Notes under the pieces: model-generated
Databases searched by the model: none
What the model saw: only the letters and a program-made list of their open reading frames with translations
Told to the model about the DNA's origin: nothing
In this document: positions 43,828-53,460 of the stretch, piece after piece
How positions within the stretch are numbered: the first letter of the stretch is position 1
Layout: each line of letters starts with the position of its first letter
Position numbers and translations under genes: made by a program
From: Thiobacillus sp.
Lineage (GTDB): Bacteria; Pseudomonadota; Gammaproteobacteria; Burkholderiales; Thiobacillaceae
Length of the DNA stretch: 64,000 nt
NCBI RefSeq assembly: GCF_024708915.1
Contig: NZ_JANJXQ010000003.1
Span: forward strand, 24,989 to 88,988
Reading direction: 5' to 3'

Positions 43828-45072
43828 TTATCGCGCCCTTTCGCTCTCGCGCCGCTCGAAGCGGTAATACGCCGGCGGTACCTGCCGCAGGCGAATCTCG
43901 CGCGTGCCGGGCGCGACCGGTACGCGGCCGACACGCTGGTAGGGGCCCATCATAGATGGCGCGGCGCGCACGTCGTAGAGGCCGGGCACGAGCAGGCGTG
44001 CCGACACGGCGAGCCCGCCGCCTTCGGCGTGATGATGGACGCCGGCGAACGGGCGCGCCAGCGGCTCGCCAATGAAAATCCCCTGGCCCGGCATCAGCAC
44101 GCTTTTCCAGTAGGCCTCGATCAGCGTTTCGCCCTGCAGGTAGTGCGCCATGACGAGGACGGGCTGGGGGAATTTGGTGGGGAAGTTGCACGGCTCGGCT
44201 ACCGTGCCGTAGCTTCCGGTGGCGCCGGCGTCGATCCAGGCGAGGCTGCTCATCTGACCTGTGCCGAGGAGGTCGCCGCCGAAGGAGGTGAGGTGGTCGG
44301 CAATCGCGCCGGGCAGGTAGGTGTTACGTTCGATCGCCGGCACCTGCGCGAGCCCGGTGAAATAGAACATGACGTCGGGCTTGTTCTCGACGCGGTCGGC
44401 CTCGACGACTTCGGTGGCGAAGGCTTGGTGCAGCAGCGCACGCAACGCCGGATAGGCGGCGGCGCGGACGTTGCGTGCCTTGTCCGCGGTGCTGACGAGA
44501 TAGGCGGTGCCGTCCGGGTTGCTGCCGTCGCTCGCCACGCCGCGGTCGATCAGCTTCTTTGCGGCGTCCACGCTGGCGGCGGCAAGGCTCATGGTCGGAC
44601 GCACGCGGTAGGCGTCGAACGGCCGCGTGGTGCTGCTGTTGAAATACGGGCTTTCACGTGTCGGCTTGCAGCCGTCCGCACAGAAGGCCGGGTCGAAGCC
44701 GAACGCGAACGCGGCGGTGATCGACATGCAGTCGACGCGCCACGGCTGCGTCCAGGTCAGCACGTAGGCCTGGATGTGCTTGGGCGTCTTGCGGTCGAGG
44801 CGGCGCTTCAGGTTGATGAATTCCGCGCGCGGCATCGTCGCGCGTCCCGGCTGAAAGCGCACGTGGATCAGGTTGGCAGCGGGAATGCCGCGCTTCTCAA
44901 TGTAGTACGCGGCGACTGCCACGCTCGCCGGGTCGTCGTCGTTGACGATTACCCCGAGGTCTTCGGCGCCGAGCGCGGGCTGCGGAAAATGCGTGACCAC
45001 CGCCTGCTCGGGCGCGGCGTGGGCGGCATGCAGCAGCACGCTCGCGGCAAGCGCGGCCAGCCAGCGCCTCAT
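43828..45072 (-). CDS. TIGR03790-type secreted protein
   Basis: 414 residues with a signal peptide ([19 protein letters not shown]). The mature part starts with [33 protein letters not shown], which matches the uncharacterised TIGR03790 family found in betaproteobacteria and some other groups. Later segments include [20 protein letters not shown] and a C-terminal carbohydrate-domain-like end ([21 protein letters not shown]). Function unknown; location is periplasm or outside. The ATG at 45072 overlaps the pyrD stop and gives a cleaner signal peptide than an in-frame ATG six codons upstream. Confidence 0.75.
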   Translation of the reverse strand: MRRWLAALAASVLLHAAHAAPEQAVVTHFPQPALGAEDLGVIVNDDDPASVAVAAYYIEKRGIPAANLIHVRFQPGRATMPRAEFINLKRRLDRKTPKHIQAYVLTWTQPWRVDCMSITAAFAFGFDPAFCADGCKPTRESPYFNSSTTRPFDAYRVRPTMSLAAASVDAAKKLIDRGVASDGSNPDGTAYLVSTADKARNVRAAAYPALRALLHQAFATEVVEADRVENKPDVMFYFTGLAQVPAIERNTYLPGAIADHLTSFGGDLLGTGQMSSLAWIDAGATGSYGTVAEPCNFPTKFPQPVLVMAHYLQGETLIEAYWKSVLMPGQGIFIGEPLARPFAGVHHHAEGGGLAVSARLLVPGLYDVRAAPSMMGPYQRVGRVPVAPGTREIRLRQVPPAYYRFERRESERAR

Positions 45073-46079
45073 GCCAGACGCGCGACGCATTCGCGCACCA
45101 GTTCCGGGCCGCGGTAGATGAGGCCGGAATAGAGCTGCACCAGCGTGGCGCCGGCGTCGATCTTTTCCCGCGCGTCCTCGCCCGAGAGGATGCCGCCAAC
45201 ACCGATGATCGGCAGCTGGTTCTGCAGGTGGCGCGCGAGTTCGCGCACCACGCGCGTCGACGCCGCGCGCACCGGCGCGCCCGAAAGTCCACCGGTTTCC
45301 GCAGCGTTCGGCAGGCCGGCGACCGCGTCGCGCGCGATGGTGGTGTTGGTGGCGATCACCGCGTCGATGCGGTGCATCATCAGGAGTGCGGCGATCGCGG
45401 CGATCTGCGCGTCGTCGAGGTCGGGTGCGATCTTAAGCGCGATCGGCACATGCTTGCCATGGCGCTGCGCGAGTTCGGATTGCCGCAGCTTGATCGCGGA
45501 AAGCAGCGCGTCGAGTGCCTCGTCCTTCTGCAACTCGCGCAGGTTCTGCGTGTTGGGCGACGAAATGTTCACGGCCACGTAGCTCGCGTGCGCGTAGACC
45601 TTGTCGAGGCAGGCAAGATAGTCGTCGACGGCCTGCTCGTTCGGCGTGTCCTTGTTCTTGCCGATGTTGATGCCGAGCACGCCCTTGAATCCGCTGGCCT
45701 CGACGTTCCTCACCAGGTTGTCGACGCCGAGATTGTTGAAACCCATGCGGTTGATCAGCGCCTGCGCCTGCGGCAGGCGGAACAGCCGCGGCTTGGGGTT
45801 GCCGCCCTGCGGGCGCGGCGTCACCGTGCCGATCTCGATAAAGCCGAAACCCAGCGCCGCCAGCGCGCCGATGTGCGCACCGTCCTTGTCGAGGCCGGCG
45901 GCCAGGCCCACCGGGTTGGGAAAATCGATCCCCATCACGTGCACCGGCCTGCCCGTCGCCCGCGGCAGCAGGCCCAGCAGGCCCATGCGGTGCGCGGTGT
46001 CGAGGCTGGCGAGGGTGAAGCGGTGCGCGTCCTCGGGGTCAAGCGAAAAGAGCGCGGGGCGGAGCAGGTGGTAGATCAT
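45069..46079 (-). CDS. pyrD: Dihydroorotate dehydrogenase (quinone)
   Basis: 336 residues, class 2. Oxidises dihydroorotate to orotate in pyrimidine synthesis and passes electrons to quinone. The short N-terminal membrane-associating helix ([21 protein letters not shown]), [13 protein letters not shown] loop, [14 protein letters not shown] with catalytic Ser, and [17 protein letters not shown] are all present. Located three bases from the upstream symporter stop, so these minus-strand genes may be co-transcribed. Confidence 0.96.
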   Translation of the reverse strand: MIYHLLRPALFSLDPEDAHRFTLASLDTAHRMGLLGLLPRATGRPVHVMGIDFPNPVGLAAGLDKDGAHIGALAALGFGFIEIGTVTPRPQGGNPKPRLFRLPQAQALINRMGFNNLGVDNLVRNVEASGFKGVLGINIGKNKDTPNEQAVDDYLACLDKVYAHASYVAVNISSPNTQNLRELQKDEALDALLSAIKLRQSELAQRHGKHVPIALKIAPDLDDAQIAAIAALLMMHRIDAVIATNTTIARDAVAGLPNAAETGGLSGAPVRAASTRVVRELARHLQNQLPIIGVGGILSGEDAREKIDAGATLVQLYSGLIYRGPELVRECVARLA

Positions 46080-46082
46080 GGT

Positions 46083-47396
46083 TCAGGCAACCGTCTGGGA
46101 GGGCATGGGGCGGCGTGTCGCGTCTTCTACGGAGCCGGCGCGAGGGTCGTCGAACACGGCTTGGTCGAGCGCATTTTCACTCTTGGCGACGATGCAGCTC
46201 ACCGCACAGTCGCCTGTGACGTTCACGGTGGTGCGCATCATGTCGAGCAGGCGGTCGACGCCGATGATGAGTGCAATGCCCTCCACCGGAAGGCCGACCT
46301 GGCTGAGCACCATGGTCAGCGTCACCAGCCCGACCGAGGGGATTGCGGCAGTACCGACCGAAGCCAGGGTCGCCGTCAGGACCACCAGCAGATAGTCGGT
46401 GAGTGCGAGATCGATGGCGTAGACATTTGCGATGAATACGGCCGCCACTCCCTGCATCATCGCGGTGCCATCCATGTTGATGGTGGCGCCGAGCGGCACG
46501 CTGAACGAGGCAACACTGTTGTTCACACCCATCTTCTTTTCCACCGTGTGCAGGGTGACCGGGATGGTGGCGCCTGAACTCGCGGTGGAAAAGGCGAAGG
46601 CGGCGGGGTCGCGTATCTTTCTGAGAAAGGTGAGCGGGTTGAGCGAGGCCAGCAGGCGCAGCAGCAGGGGATAGGTACCGAACAGCTGGATCGCCAGCGC
46701 GGCGGTGAGCGTGAAGAAATACGCTGCCAGCGGCAGCAGCAAGTCCAGGCCCTGAGTGGCGAAGCTGCGTGTGATGAGCGCGAACACCCCGTAGGGCGCA
46801 AGCCGCATGACCCATTCGACCATGTGCATGATCACCGTGTTGAGGTCCCTGAACAGGTCGAGCACGTGCTTGCCGCGCGCACCCGACATCGTCACGGCCA
46901 CGCCGAAGAGCAGTGCGAAGACGATGATTTGCAACATGTTTCCCTCGGCCATGGCGGCGACCGGATTGGTGGGAACCATGTCGATCAGCACCTGGGTGAG
47001 CGGTGGTGCTTCCTTGGCGCTGAAGCTTGCGTTGGCTTCGCCGGCATCGAAGCCGAGTCCCGGACCGACCGCATGGGCGAGTGAAAGCGCGATGGTCACC
47101 GCGATCGCGGTGGTGGCAAGATACAGCACCAGTGCCTTGATGCCGATCCGGCCGAGCGCCCGGAGATCGGACAGTGCCGTGACCCCGACCACCAGCGAGA
47201 CGAATACCAGTGGCACCACCATCATCTTCAGGGCCGCGACGAACACGGAACCGATCACGTGCAGCAGACCGTCGATCAGCACCGCGTGTATCCACGGTGC
47301 GGTGGCAACCTGGTTGACGATGACGCCCGACACGATTCCCGAGAGCATGGCAAGCACGATCTGGCGGGTCAGGCGATGGGGCGCTGGCGACGGCAT
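46083..47396 (-). CDS. Dicarboxylate/amino acid:cation symporter
   Basis: 437 residues, DAACS family (GltP/DctA). About eight membrane helices and two re-entrant loops. Family motifs: FSTASSGATIPVTL (serine-rich loop), VPLGATINMDGTAMMQG and the substrate/cation site GVDRLLDMMRTTVNVTGDC. Likely imports glutamate, aspartate or C4-dicarboxylates with protons or sodium. I cannot distinguish GltP from DctA by eye. A minus-strand extended -10 (TGTTAAACT) lies about 30 bases upstream. Confidence 0.9.
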   Translation of the reverse strand: MPSPAPHRLTRQIVLAMLSGIVSGVIVNQVATAPWIHAVLIDGLLHVIGSVFVAALKMMVVPLVFVSLVVGVTALSDLRALGRIGIKALVLYLATTAIAVTIALSLAHAVGPGLGFDAGEANASFSAKEAPPLTQVLIDMVPTNPVAAMAEGNMLQIIVFALLFGVAVTMSGARGKHVLDLFRDLNTVIMHMVEWVMRLAPYGVFALITRSFATQGLDLLLPLAAYFFTLTAALAIQLFGTYPLLLRLLASLNPLTFLRKIRDPAAFAFSTASSGATIPVTLHTVEKKMGVNNSVASFSVPLGATINMDGTAMMQGVAAVFIANVYAIDLALTDYLLVVLTATLASVGTAAIPSVGLVTLTMVLSQVGLPVEGIALIIGVDRLLDMMRTTVNVTGDCAVSCIVAKSENALDQAVFDDPRAGSVEDATRRPMPSQTVA

Positions 47397-47477
47397 GGTG
47401 GCAGGGGCAATCAGAACCCCGTGAGTTTAACAGGGGGATGACAGGCGGGCTCGGGCTGCCGCCAGATCGTTGCGCGA

Positions 47478-47486
47478 TGTTATCCT
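47478..47486 (+). promoter_or_regulatory. Extended -10 promoter candidate for the carboxypeptidase gene
   Basis: TGTTATCCT fits an extended -10 (TG, one base, TATCCT). No -35 is evident. It would start the transcript near 47493, directly before the hairpin at 47494-47515. Confidence 0.3.
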
Positions 47487-47493
47487 CACGCCT

Positions 47494-47525
47494 GTGCAGG
47501 ATCCTTTGCCTGCACGTTTTGTTTT
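47494..47525 (+). terminator. Terminator-like hairpin in the leader of the carboxypeptidase gene
   Basis: Perfect 7-bp stem GTGCAGG (47494-47500) and CCTGCAC (47509-47515) with an 8-base loop, followed by GTTTTGTTTT. No plus-strand gene precedes it, since the symporter gene is divergent. It therefore either attenuates or stabilises the following transcript. Confidence 0.4.
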
Positions 47526-47552
47526 GCACTGCTTCAACTCGATGACGAATCC

Positions 47553-48710
47553 ATGACCATCCGCGATTGCCTGCAAGCCCTTGTACTGTTTTTTGGGGTG
47601 GCGAGTGCCGCCACGGCCGCCCCCACTGTTCCTTCCCCCCCGCCGCTCGCTGCAAAGTCCTGGGTCCTGATGGATGCCGCCAGCGGTGCCGTGCTGGTCG
47701 ACCAGAATGGCAGCCAGCGCCTGCCGCCGGCCAGCCTCACCAAGCTCATGACCTCGCACGTCGCCGCGCTCGAATTGCAGCGTGGACGCCTCAAGGAGGC
47801 CGACCTCGTCCTCATCAGCGAAAAAGCCTGGCGCATGGGGGGCTCCAAGATGTTCGTGATGGTCAATGACAAGGTCGCGGTAAGCGATCTGCTGCGCGGC
47901 ATCATCGTGCAGTCCGGCAACGACGCCAGCATTGCGCTCGCCGAGCACATCGCCGGCGGCGAGGAAACGTTCGCGTCGATGATGAACCAGGAAGCCAAAC
48001 GTCTGGGGATGGCCGACACGAACTTTGCGAACGCCGCCGGCTGGCCCGATCCCACGCATTACTCCAGCGCGCTGGACATGGCGAAGCTTGCCCGTGCGAT
48101 CATCGTCGAGGACCCCGCGCACTATTCGCTCTACAAGGAAAAGGAGTTCGTCTGGAACGGCATCAATCAGCCGAACCGCAACCTGCTCCTGTGGCGCGAC
48201 GCCAGCGTCGACGGCCTGAAGACGGGCCACACGGAGGAAGCGGGCTACTGCCTCGTCGCCTCCGCCGAGCGCGACGGCATGCGCCTCATCGCTTCGGTGT
48301 TCGGCACGGCAAGCGAAGAGGCTCGTGCCACCGAGACTGCCAAACTGCTTGGCTACGGCTTCAACTTCTTCACCAGCAGGGCCTTTCACAAGAAGGACGA
48401 AACCATGCAGACCGTCGAGGTCTGGAAGGGCGCCGCGCGCAGCGTCAAGGCCGGCGTCGCAGCCGACTTTGTCGCGACGCTGCCGAAAGCCACGAGCGAG
48501 GACTACCAGACGCGCGTTGTGCTGGCCGAGGGTGATGTCATCGCCCCCGTCGTCACTGGCACGCCGATGGGGCGCGTCGAACTGGTGGGTGCAGATGGCA
48601 AGATCGTCATGCAGGCACCGCTGGTCGCGCTCGAAGCGGTCGAGCAGGGGGGCTTCTTCCGCCGCGTGTGGGACAGCATCCGGCTGTTCTTCAGGGGGCT
48701 GTTCGGCTGA
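47553..48710 (+). CDS. D-alanyl-D-alanine carboxypeptidase (PBP5/6 type)
   Basis: 385 residues. Removes the terminal D-alanine from peptidoglycan stem peptides. A signal peptide ends near ATAAP. Catalytic motifs: Ser61-Leu-Thr-Lys64 in PASLTKLMTS, Ser121-Gly-Asn123 in QSGNDAS and Lys223-Thr-Gly in GLKTGHTEEAGYC. The C-terminal PBP5 beta domain follows, and the amphipathic end (GFFRRVWDSIRLFFRGLFG) is the membrane anchor of this family. Equivalent to DacA/DacC. Confidence 0.94.
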   Translation: MTIRDCLQALVLFFGVASAATAAPTVPSPPPLAAKSWVLMDAASGAVLVDQNGSQRLPPASLTKLMTSHVAALELQRGRLKEADLVLISEKAWRMGGSKMFVMVNDKVAVSDLLRGIIVQSGNDASIALAEHIAGGEETFASMMNQEAKRLGMADTNFANAAGWPDPTHYSSALDMAKLARAIIVEDPAHYSLYKEKEFVWNGINQPNRNLLLWRDASVDGLKTGHTEEAGYCLVASAERDGMRLIASVFGTASEEARATETAKLLGYGFNFFTSRAFHKKDETMQTVEVWKGAARSVKAGVAADFVATLPKATSEDYQTRVVLAEGDVIAPVVTGTPMGRVELVGADGKIVMQAPLVALEAVEQGGFFRRVWDSIRLFFRGLFG

Positions 48711-48729
48711 ATCGGACCGTTTCCTGAAG

Positions 48730-48799
48730 CGCCACGAGAAGTCGGAACGGCGCGGTCAAGTGAGACGACTGTGTACCGCAAGGCCGCGGTCTCGTGGCG
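48730..48799. repeat. Long inverted repeat between convergent genes
   Basis: CGCCACGAGA at 48730-48739 and its exact complement TCTCGTGGCG at 48790-48799, with 50 bases between. It lies in the 104-base gap between the convergent carboxypeptidase and aminomutase genes. It could form a long stem in either transcript, but no T-run follows on either side. Confidence 0.45.
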
Positions 48800-48814
48800 G
48801 CAGCAGGCGAGACT

Positions 48815-50164
48815 TTATTCATAATCTTCGTCGTGCACGGCCTCGATGTTTTCCCGATAGAACTGTTCGAGTTCGTTCTCGTAAAAGAACTGTTTTTCAC
48901 CGAAGGCCGGCTTGAGCTCGTTCAGCCACGTCGCCCGCTCGTCGTACTTCGCGAAAAACGGGCGGTGGACCCAATCCGGGTTGCGACCCTGGATGAAACG
49001 CAGTTGCAGCACCTTTTCGCCCATGGCCTCGCTGGTGCCCAATATTTGCACCTTGCCGGGGTTGGCTGACATGCTGGGGCCGCGCACCGTCCGGCACAGG
49101 CCGCTCACGCGCTGGTAGGCCTCGCGGAAGATTTCCCAGGCGCGTACCAGGGGAACGCCGAAATAGTGCTGGGCGCCGGTGTTGCGGGCGACGAACATGT
49201 AATAGGGAATACAGCCAAGATCGACCTGCCGGTTCCACATGTCGGCCCATAGCGTCGGATCATCATTGATATGGCGCAGCAGGGGCGACTGGGTGCGGAT
49301 CACCGCACCGGTCTCGCGGATGCGAGCGATCGCCTCGCGCACGGCTTGCGGGGCCAGTTCGCGGGGGTGGTTGAAGTGCGCCATGAATGCCAGATGCCTG
49401 CCCCGCTCACCGACCCTGCGGAAGAGCGCGAGCATATCGTCGGCGTCGTCGTCGCGGAGGAACCGGTAGGGCCAGTAGCTGAGCGCCTTGGTGCCGATAC
49501 GGATGTGGCGCAGGTTGGGCAGCTTGGCATCGAGCAAGGGGTCGATGTATTGCGCCAGGTGGCGTGTCGACATGATCAGGGGATCGCCGCCGGTGAACAG
49601 TACGTCGGTGACCTGCGGATTGGCCTCCAGATAGGCGATCAGGCGATCCACCTCGCGGCTGGCGAATTTGAGCTCCGTCTGCCCGACGAACTGGGGCCAG
49701 CGAAAGCAGAAGCTGCAATACGCGTGGCAGGTCTGGCCCTGGCTCGGGAAGAAAAGCACCGTTTCCCGATACTTGTGCTGCATGCCGTCGAGGTATTCGC
49801 CTTCGAGGGTGGGAATATTGTGGCTCGTCTGTCCGGCCGGATGCGGATTGAGCTGCAGCCGGATGCGGGTGGCGGCCGCCTTGATCTCTTCGCTGTCGGC
49901 GCCCCTCTTCAGCAACGCCGCCATTTCCTCGTAGTGATGCGGCAGCAGCATGTCGCGCTGGGGAAAAGTCAGGACGAACATCGGGTCGTCGGGCGCGCGC
50001 TCCCAGTCGATGAGCTGGTCGACGACGAAGTTGTTGGCCTTGAAGGGGAGAACACGGCCGACGACTTCGATGTCGAACTTGATCTCCTCCGGCAACGCTG
50101 CCATCTGCGGGAGGCTGCGGAAATTGCTGAGGGAATAGGCCTTGTATTTGTGGGGTTCCTGCAT
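48815..50164 (-). CDS. KamA-family radical SAM aminomutase, altered substrate site
   Basis: 449 residues. The radical SAM cluster ligands are Cys146, Cys150 and Cys153 (CHAYCSFC), followed by Arg155 (carboxylate-binding Arg in the family) and TGGDPLIMST. A PLP lysine is probably Lys371 in ANPGKVQILG. Compared by eye with Clostridium lysine 2,3-aminomutase, the two aspartates that hold the side-chain amine (Asp293, Asp330) appear as Arg327 and Ser364, so lysine is an unlikely substrate. Glutamate 2,3-aminomutase has a similar basic/neutral pair. It is longer than EpmB (EF-P lysylation). Last gene of the sucrose-MscS unit, 14 bases after mscS. The ATG at 50164 begins MQEPHKYKAYSLSNF. Confidence 0.85.
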   Translation of the reverse strand: MQEPHKYKAYSLSNFRSLPQMAALPEEIKFDIEVVGRVLPFKANNFVVDQLIDWERAPDDPMFVLTFPQRDMLLPHHYEEMAALLKRGADSEEIKAAATRIRLQLNPHPAGQTSHNIPTLEGEYLDGMQHKYRETVLFFPSQGQTCHAYCSFCFRWPQFVGQTELKFASREVDRLIAYLEANPQVTDVLFTGGDPLIMSTRHLAQYIDPLLDAKLPNLRHIRIGTKALSYWPYRFLRDDDADDMLALFRRVGERGRHLAFMAHFNHPRELAPQAVREAIARIRETGAVIRTQSPLLRHINDDPTLWADMWNRQVDLGCIPYYMFVARNTGAQHYFGVPLVRAWEIFREAYQRVSGLCRTVRGPSMSANPGKVQILGTSEAMGEKVLQLRFIQGRNPDWVHRPFFAKYDERATWLNELKPAFGEKQFFYENELEQFYRENIEAVHDEDYE

Positions 50165-50178
50165 CGGGTGTTTCCGTT

Positions 50179-51072
50179 TCAGCTTTGGTTGACCAGATGA
50201 AGAGGCGGTGCGCTGCCATCCTTGGCCTGGCCGGGGTAAAGGGTGACGTGCGGGAAGGGGATTTCGATGTCGAGACGGTCGAATGCCTTCTTGAGGTGCA
50301 GCAGGAAAGCGCGCCGCACCGTCCATTGCTGCAGCGGCTGCACCTTGAAGCGCGAGCGGATGATCACCGCCGAGTCGGCCCAGGCGTCTACGCCGGCAAT
50401 TTCCAGGTCTTCCAGGATCAGCGGACCAAGAATGGCGTCGGCGCGCATGCCGGCGGCCACTTCACGCATGACCTCGAATACCGACTCGGCATCCTCACGG
50501 TAGGCGATGCCGATGTCGACGACAGCGTAGGAGAAGTCGCGACTGCGGTTGGTGACCGTGGTGATGGCGCTGTTGGGGATGAAATGCACGTTGCCTTCGT
50601 AGTCGCGCAGGCGGATGTAGCGCAGCGTGATTTCCTCGACCTGGCCGCCCTTGTCGGCCACTTCCACGACGTCGCCGTGGTGGATCTGGTTCTCCAGCAG
50701 CAGGAAGAAGCCGGTGAAATAATCCTTGACCAGGCTTTGTGCGCCGAAGCCGATCGCGAGGCCGACGATGCCGGCGGATGCGAGGATGGGGGCGATGGAG
50801 ATGCCGAGTTCGGAGAGTACCAGCATGCCGGCGATCAAGGTGATGATCACGGCGGCGGTGTAGCGGAAGACACGCCCCAGCGTTTCCAGGCGCTTCAGCT
50901 GGACAGGGTCGTCGGTGCGCTTCTGCAGCTGCTTGCGCAGGGCGGGGATCAGCTTGCGCGACAGCGACAGCATGATCCAGGCGATGACGAGGATGATGCC
51001 GACGCGGGTCAGCGATTTCGCCAGCCCTGTCCAGTCGCCAAGTTCTCCGGGGATCGTGGAAAGAAAGTCCAT
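50179..51072 (-). CDS. MscS-family mechanosensitive channel
   Basis: 297 residues. Three N-terminal membrane helices, the pore-lining helix with GIVGLAIGFGAQSLVKDYFTG, then the beta domain (VVEVADKGGQVEEITLRYIRLRD, HFIPNSAITTVTNRSRD) and an alpha/beta end. It opens under membrane tension and lets small solutes out on hypo-osmotic shock. GAAGGA lies just upstream on the minus strand, at the susA stop. Nine bases separate it from susA and 14 from the aminomutase gene, so it belongs to the sucrose unit and could release the solutes those genes make. Confidence 0.93.
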   Translation of the reverse strand: MDFLSTIPGELGDWTGLAKSLTRVGIILVIAWIMLSLSRKLIPALRKQLQKRTDDPVQLKRLETLGRVFRYTAAVIITLIAGMLVLSELGISIAPILASAGIVGLAIGFGAQSLVKDYFTGFFLLLENQIHHGDVVEVADKGGQVEEITLRYIRLRDYEGNVHFIPNSAITTVTNRSRDFSYAVVDIGIAYREDAESVFEVMREVAAGMRADAILGPLILEDLEIAGVDAWADSAVIIRSRFKVQPLQQWTVRRAFLLHLKKAFDRLDIEIPFPHVTLYPGQAKDGSAPPLHLVNQS

Positions 51073-51081
51073 TTGCGTCCT

Positions 51082-53460
51082 TCAGACTGCATCAGCGAGG
51101 GGGCGCATTTGCAGGTGGTAGAACATCTGGAGATAGCGCGCGGTTTCCTCGCGTTCCAGGTTGCTGACGAACTTCCAGAAGCCGTAAATGCGCGAAAGGG
51201 TCATCATCCGTTCCGCATAGAGTCGCCAGGTGTAACGTGCATCGACCCGTGCCATGGCGCCGCGTGACAGGCGTTGCCAGGTGTCCGGGTCGGCGGCGCA
51301 GTGTTCGAGGAAATCGGCGATGGCATCGGCGGCGGCTGAGCCTTCATTGGGGTCGATGTGGAATCCGGAAACGCCGTGCTGGATGATTTCCAGCGGGCCG
51401 CCGTGGCGGGTGGCGAAGACCGGCAGGCCGGTGGCCATCGCCTCGATCAGGGTCAAACCGAACGCCTCGAACAGTGCCGGCTGCACGAAGACACCGTGGA
51501 GGTCGGCAACGGTCCGGTAGATTTCGCCCGCCATCGCCTTGTCCAGGCGCGCCCCCAGCCAGCGCATCTGGCCATCGAGGCCGTGCTGATCCATCAGTTC
51601 GTGCAGGCGCTGGATCTGCGCCTGCTCTTCGTTGTCGCTGGATTCCGCAGGATCGACATGGCCGCCGATCACCAGCAGATTGGCGCGCTCGCGCAGCCGC
51701 GCGCAGGCGCCGAACCAGTCAGTCAGGCCTGCCAGGTTCTTGATGCGGTCCAGCCGCGCCATAGTGAAGATGACTGGCTTGTCCGGATCGACAAGGCGGC
51801 CGCGCCAGGGTACACCCGGTTCGGCGCCGAACAGCAGGCGCTCGATTTCGGGCTGCAGCGAACGCAGGCGGCGGCTTTCGTCGAGATAAGAGAAGTAGAT
51901 GCGCTCGTCGGCGCCCGGCGAAACGATATTGAACTTGGGATCGAACGGTTCGACGCCCTGCACCACGCGGTAGAGCCCGGGCAGCGTGAAGGCGCGGTAG
52001 CTTTCGTATTGCCCGATGGTCTTTTTCGTGCCGGCGATTTCCTGATAGGTGCTGGTGATGATGAAATCCGCGCTGTTCATGGCGATCAGGTCGGCGGTGT
52101 ACTGGCAGGCGAAGTGATAGGTCGGTTCGTTTTCCTGCCAGTACAGGGCGGAGTGCAGGTACTTGGTCTGCTCCAGCGCGTGTGCGATGTTGCACTGGGT
52201 GACACCCAGTCGCTGCGCGAGCAGCGAGGCGACCAGATTGCCGTCCGAATAATTGCCGATGATGAGGTCGGGGCGGCCACCGAACTGCGCCAGGGCCTCG
52301 CGCTCGACGTCGCGCGCGAAGGCTTCCAGATAGGGCCATAGCTCGAAGCGGGAAATCCAGTGCCGCACTATCTCGCCCTGGGCCTGACGGAAAGGCACAC
52401 GCAGGATCGCGGCGCGGTCGCAGCCATGGATTTTCTCCAGCGGCTGGTTGCAGGTCGTGCCTTCGGCCTCGGGAATCAGCCGCGTGACGACCAGGATGTG
52501 AGGCTCGACGTCGACGCCCTGCACCGCGAGGCGTGCGCGCATCTCGTATTCCAGCGCACGCACCTGGTCCAGGATGTAGACGACCTGGCCGCCGGTGTCC
52601 GGGCGCCCCAGCACGTTATCCTGCGCGAACCAGCCGTGCGGCGACAGGATCAGCAGACGCGAGATCATCGGGATGCGCGCCAGGAACGCCTCCAGGGCTT
52701 CGGGTGCGGGTGCTTCCAGGATATCGGTGAGCAGGCTCATGGAATCGGCGACGCGCGCCGCCGTATCGCCCCAGCCGGGGGCGAAGCCGAGACGGCCGAG
52801 GGGCCCTGCGAGCGCGGCCCAGGGAGTTTCCGACGCCTCCTTTTCCACCATCGCCTGAGCCTGGCGCAGCGCCGAACGCAGCGTGGCGACATCGTGGATG
52901 TGCTCGAACAACATCAGCTGTTGCCCCTCCATTGCGTGCAGACGCAGGAAGTTGAGCAGCTTCGCATGCCATTCCGCAGGCTTCTGGAACATGGCGCTGG
53001 AGAGCTGGCGGTTGAGGAACAGCACGCCCTGGCCGATCGATCGCGTCTCCTTGAGGCGGGGAAACTCGCGGTTGAACGGTGCGAAATCCACTTCGAGTAC
53101 CGGCTCGGCGCCCGCATCGGGTTGCACCAGCAGTTCCTTGAAGCGCAGGAATTCCGTGACGGGGATCGCTTCGGGTGACGCGTTTTCCAGGTGCGCGCGC
53201 AGATAATGCCAGGCGCCCGCACCCTCGCGCAGGGCGAAATAGGCCCAGGGCGGCTGCAGCACGGCTTCCTGCAACAGCATCACGCTGTCTTCCAGCGGCG
53301 ACCCGGCAAGTTCATCGGGTGTTGCGGCGCGCAGCTCCTCGAAGATGCTGCATAGATCGGTCTGCAGCATCAGCGGCCGGTTTTCCGCGAAACAGCGCCG
53401 CAGGAAAGCCTGCAGGGCGTCACGATGCGCGTGCGCCCAGCCGTGGAGTTCCTCGATCAT
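51082..53460 (-). CDS. susA: Sucrose synthase
   Basis: 792 residues, typical bacterial/plant sucrose synthase length. Reversibly converts sucrose and a nucleoside diphosphate to NDP-glucose and fructose. The regulatory N-terminal half is followed by a GT-B catalytic region ([44 protein letters not shown]) and the retaining GT4 E-X7-E motif in [14 protein letters not shown]. Bacterial relatives from Nitrosomonas and Thiobacillus have been reported to accept ADP well. The start overlaps the sucrose-phosphate synthase stop by four bases. Confidence 0.96.
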   Translation of the reverse strand: MIEELHGWAHAHRDALQAFLRRCFAENRPLMLQTDLCSIFEELRAATPDELAGSPLEDSVMLLQEAVLQPPWAYFALREGAGAWHYLRAHLENASPEAIPVTEFLRFKELLVQPDAGAEPVLEVDFAPFNREFPRLKETRSIGQGVLFLNRQLSSAMFQKPAEWHAKLLNFLRLHAMEGQQLMLFEHIHDVATLRSALRQAQAMVEKEASETPWAALAGPLGRLGFAPGWGDTAARVADSMSLLTDILEAPAPEALEAFLARIPMISRLLILSPHGWFAQDNVLGRPDTGGQVVYILDQVRALEYEMRARLAVQGVDVEPHILVVTRLIPEAEGTTCNQPLEKIHGCDRAAILRVPFRQAQGEIVRHWISRFELWPYLEAFARDVEREALAQFGGRPDLIIGNYSDGNLVASLLAQRLGVTQCNIAHALEQTKYLHSALYWQENEPTYHFACQYTADLIAMNSADFIITSTYQEIAGTKKTIGQYESYRAFTLPGLYRVVQGVEPFDPKFNIVSPGADERIYFSYLDESRRLRSLQPEIERLLFGAEPGVPWRGRLVDPDKPVIFTMARLDRIKNLAGLTDWFGACARLRERANLLVIGGHVDPAESSDNEEQAQIQRLHELMDQHGLDGQMRWLGARLDKAMAGEIYRTVADLHGVFVQPALFEAFGLTLIEAMATGLPVFATRHGGPLEIIQHGVSGFHIDPNEGSAAADAIADFLEHCAADPDTWQRLSRGAMARVDARYTWRLYAERMMTLSRIYGFWKFVSNLEREETARYLQMFYHLQMRPLADAV

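Noticed and set aside
48815..50164. EpmB, the EF-P lysine aminomutase
   Set aside because: The protein is about 100 residues longer than EpmB, its side-chain pocket appears changed, and no epmA or efp gene is adjacent.
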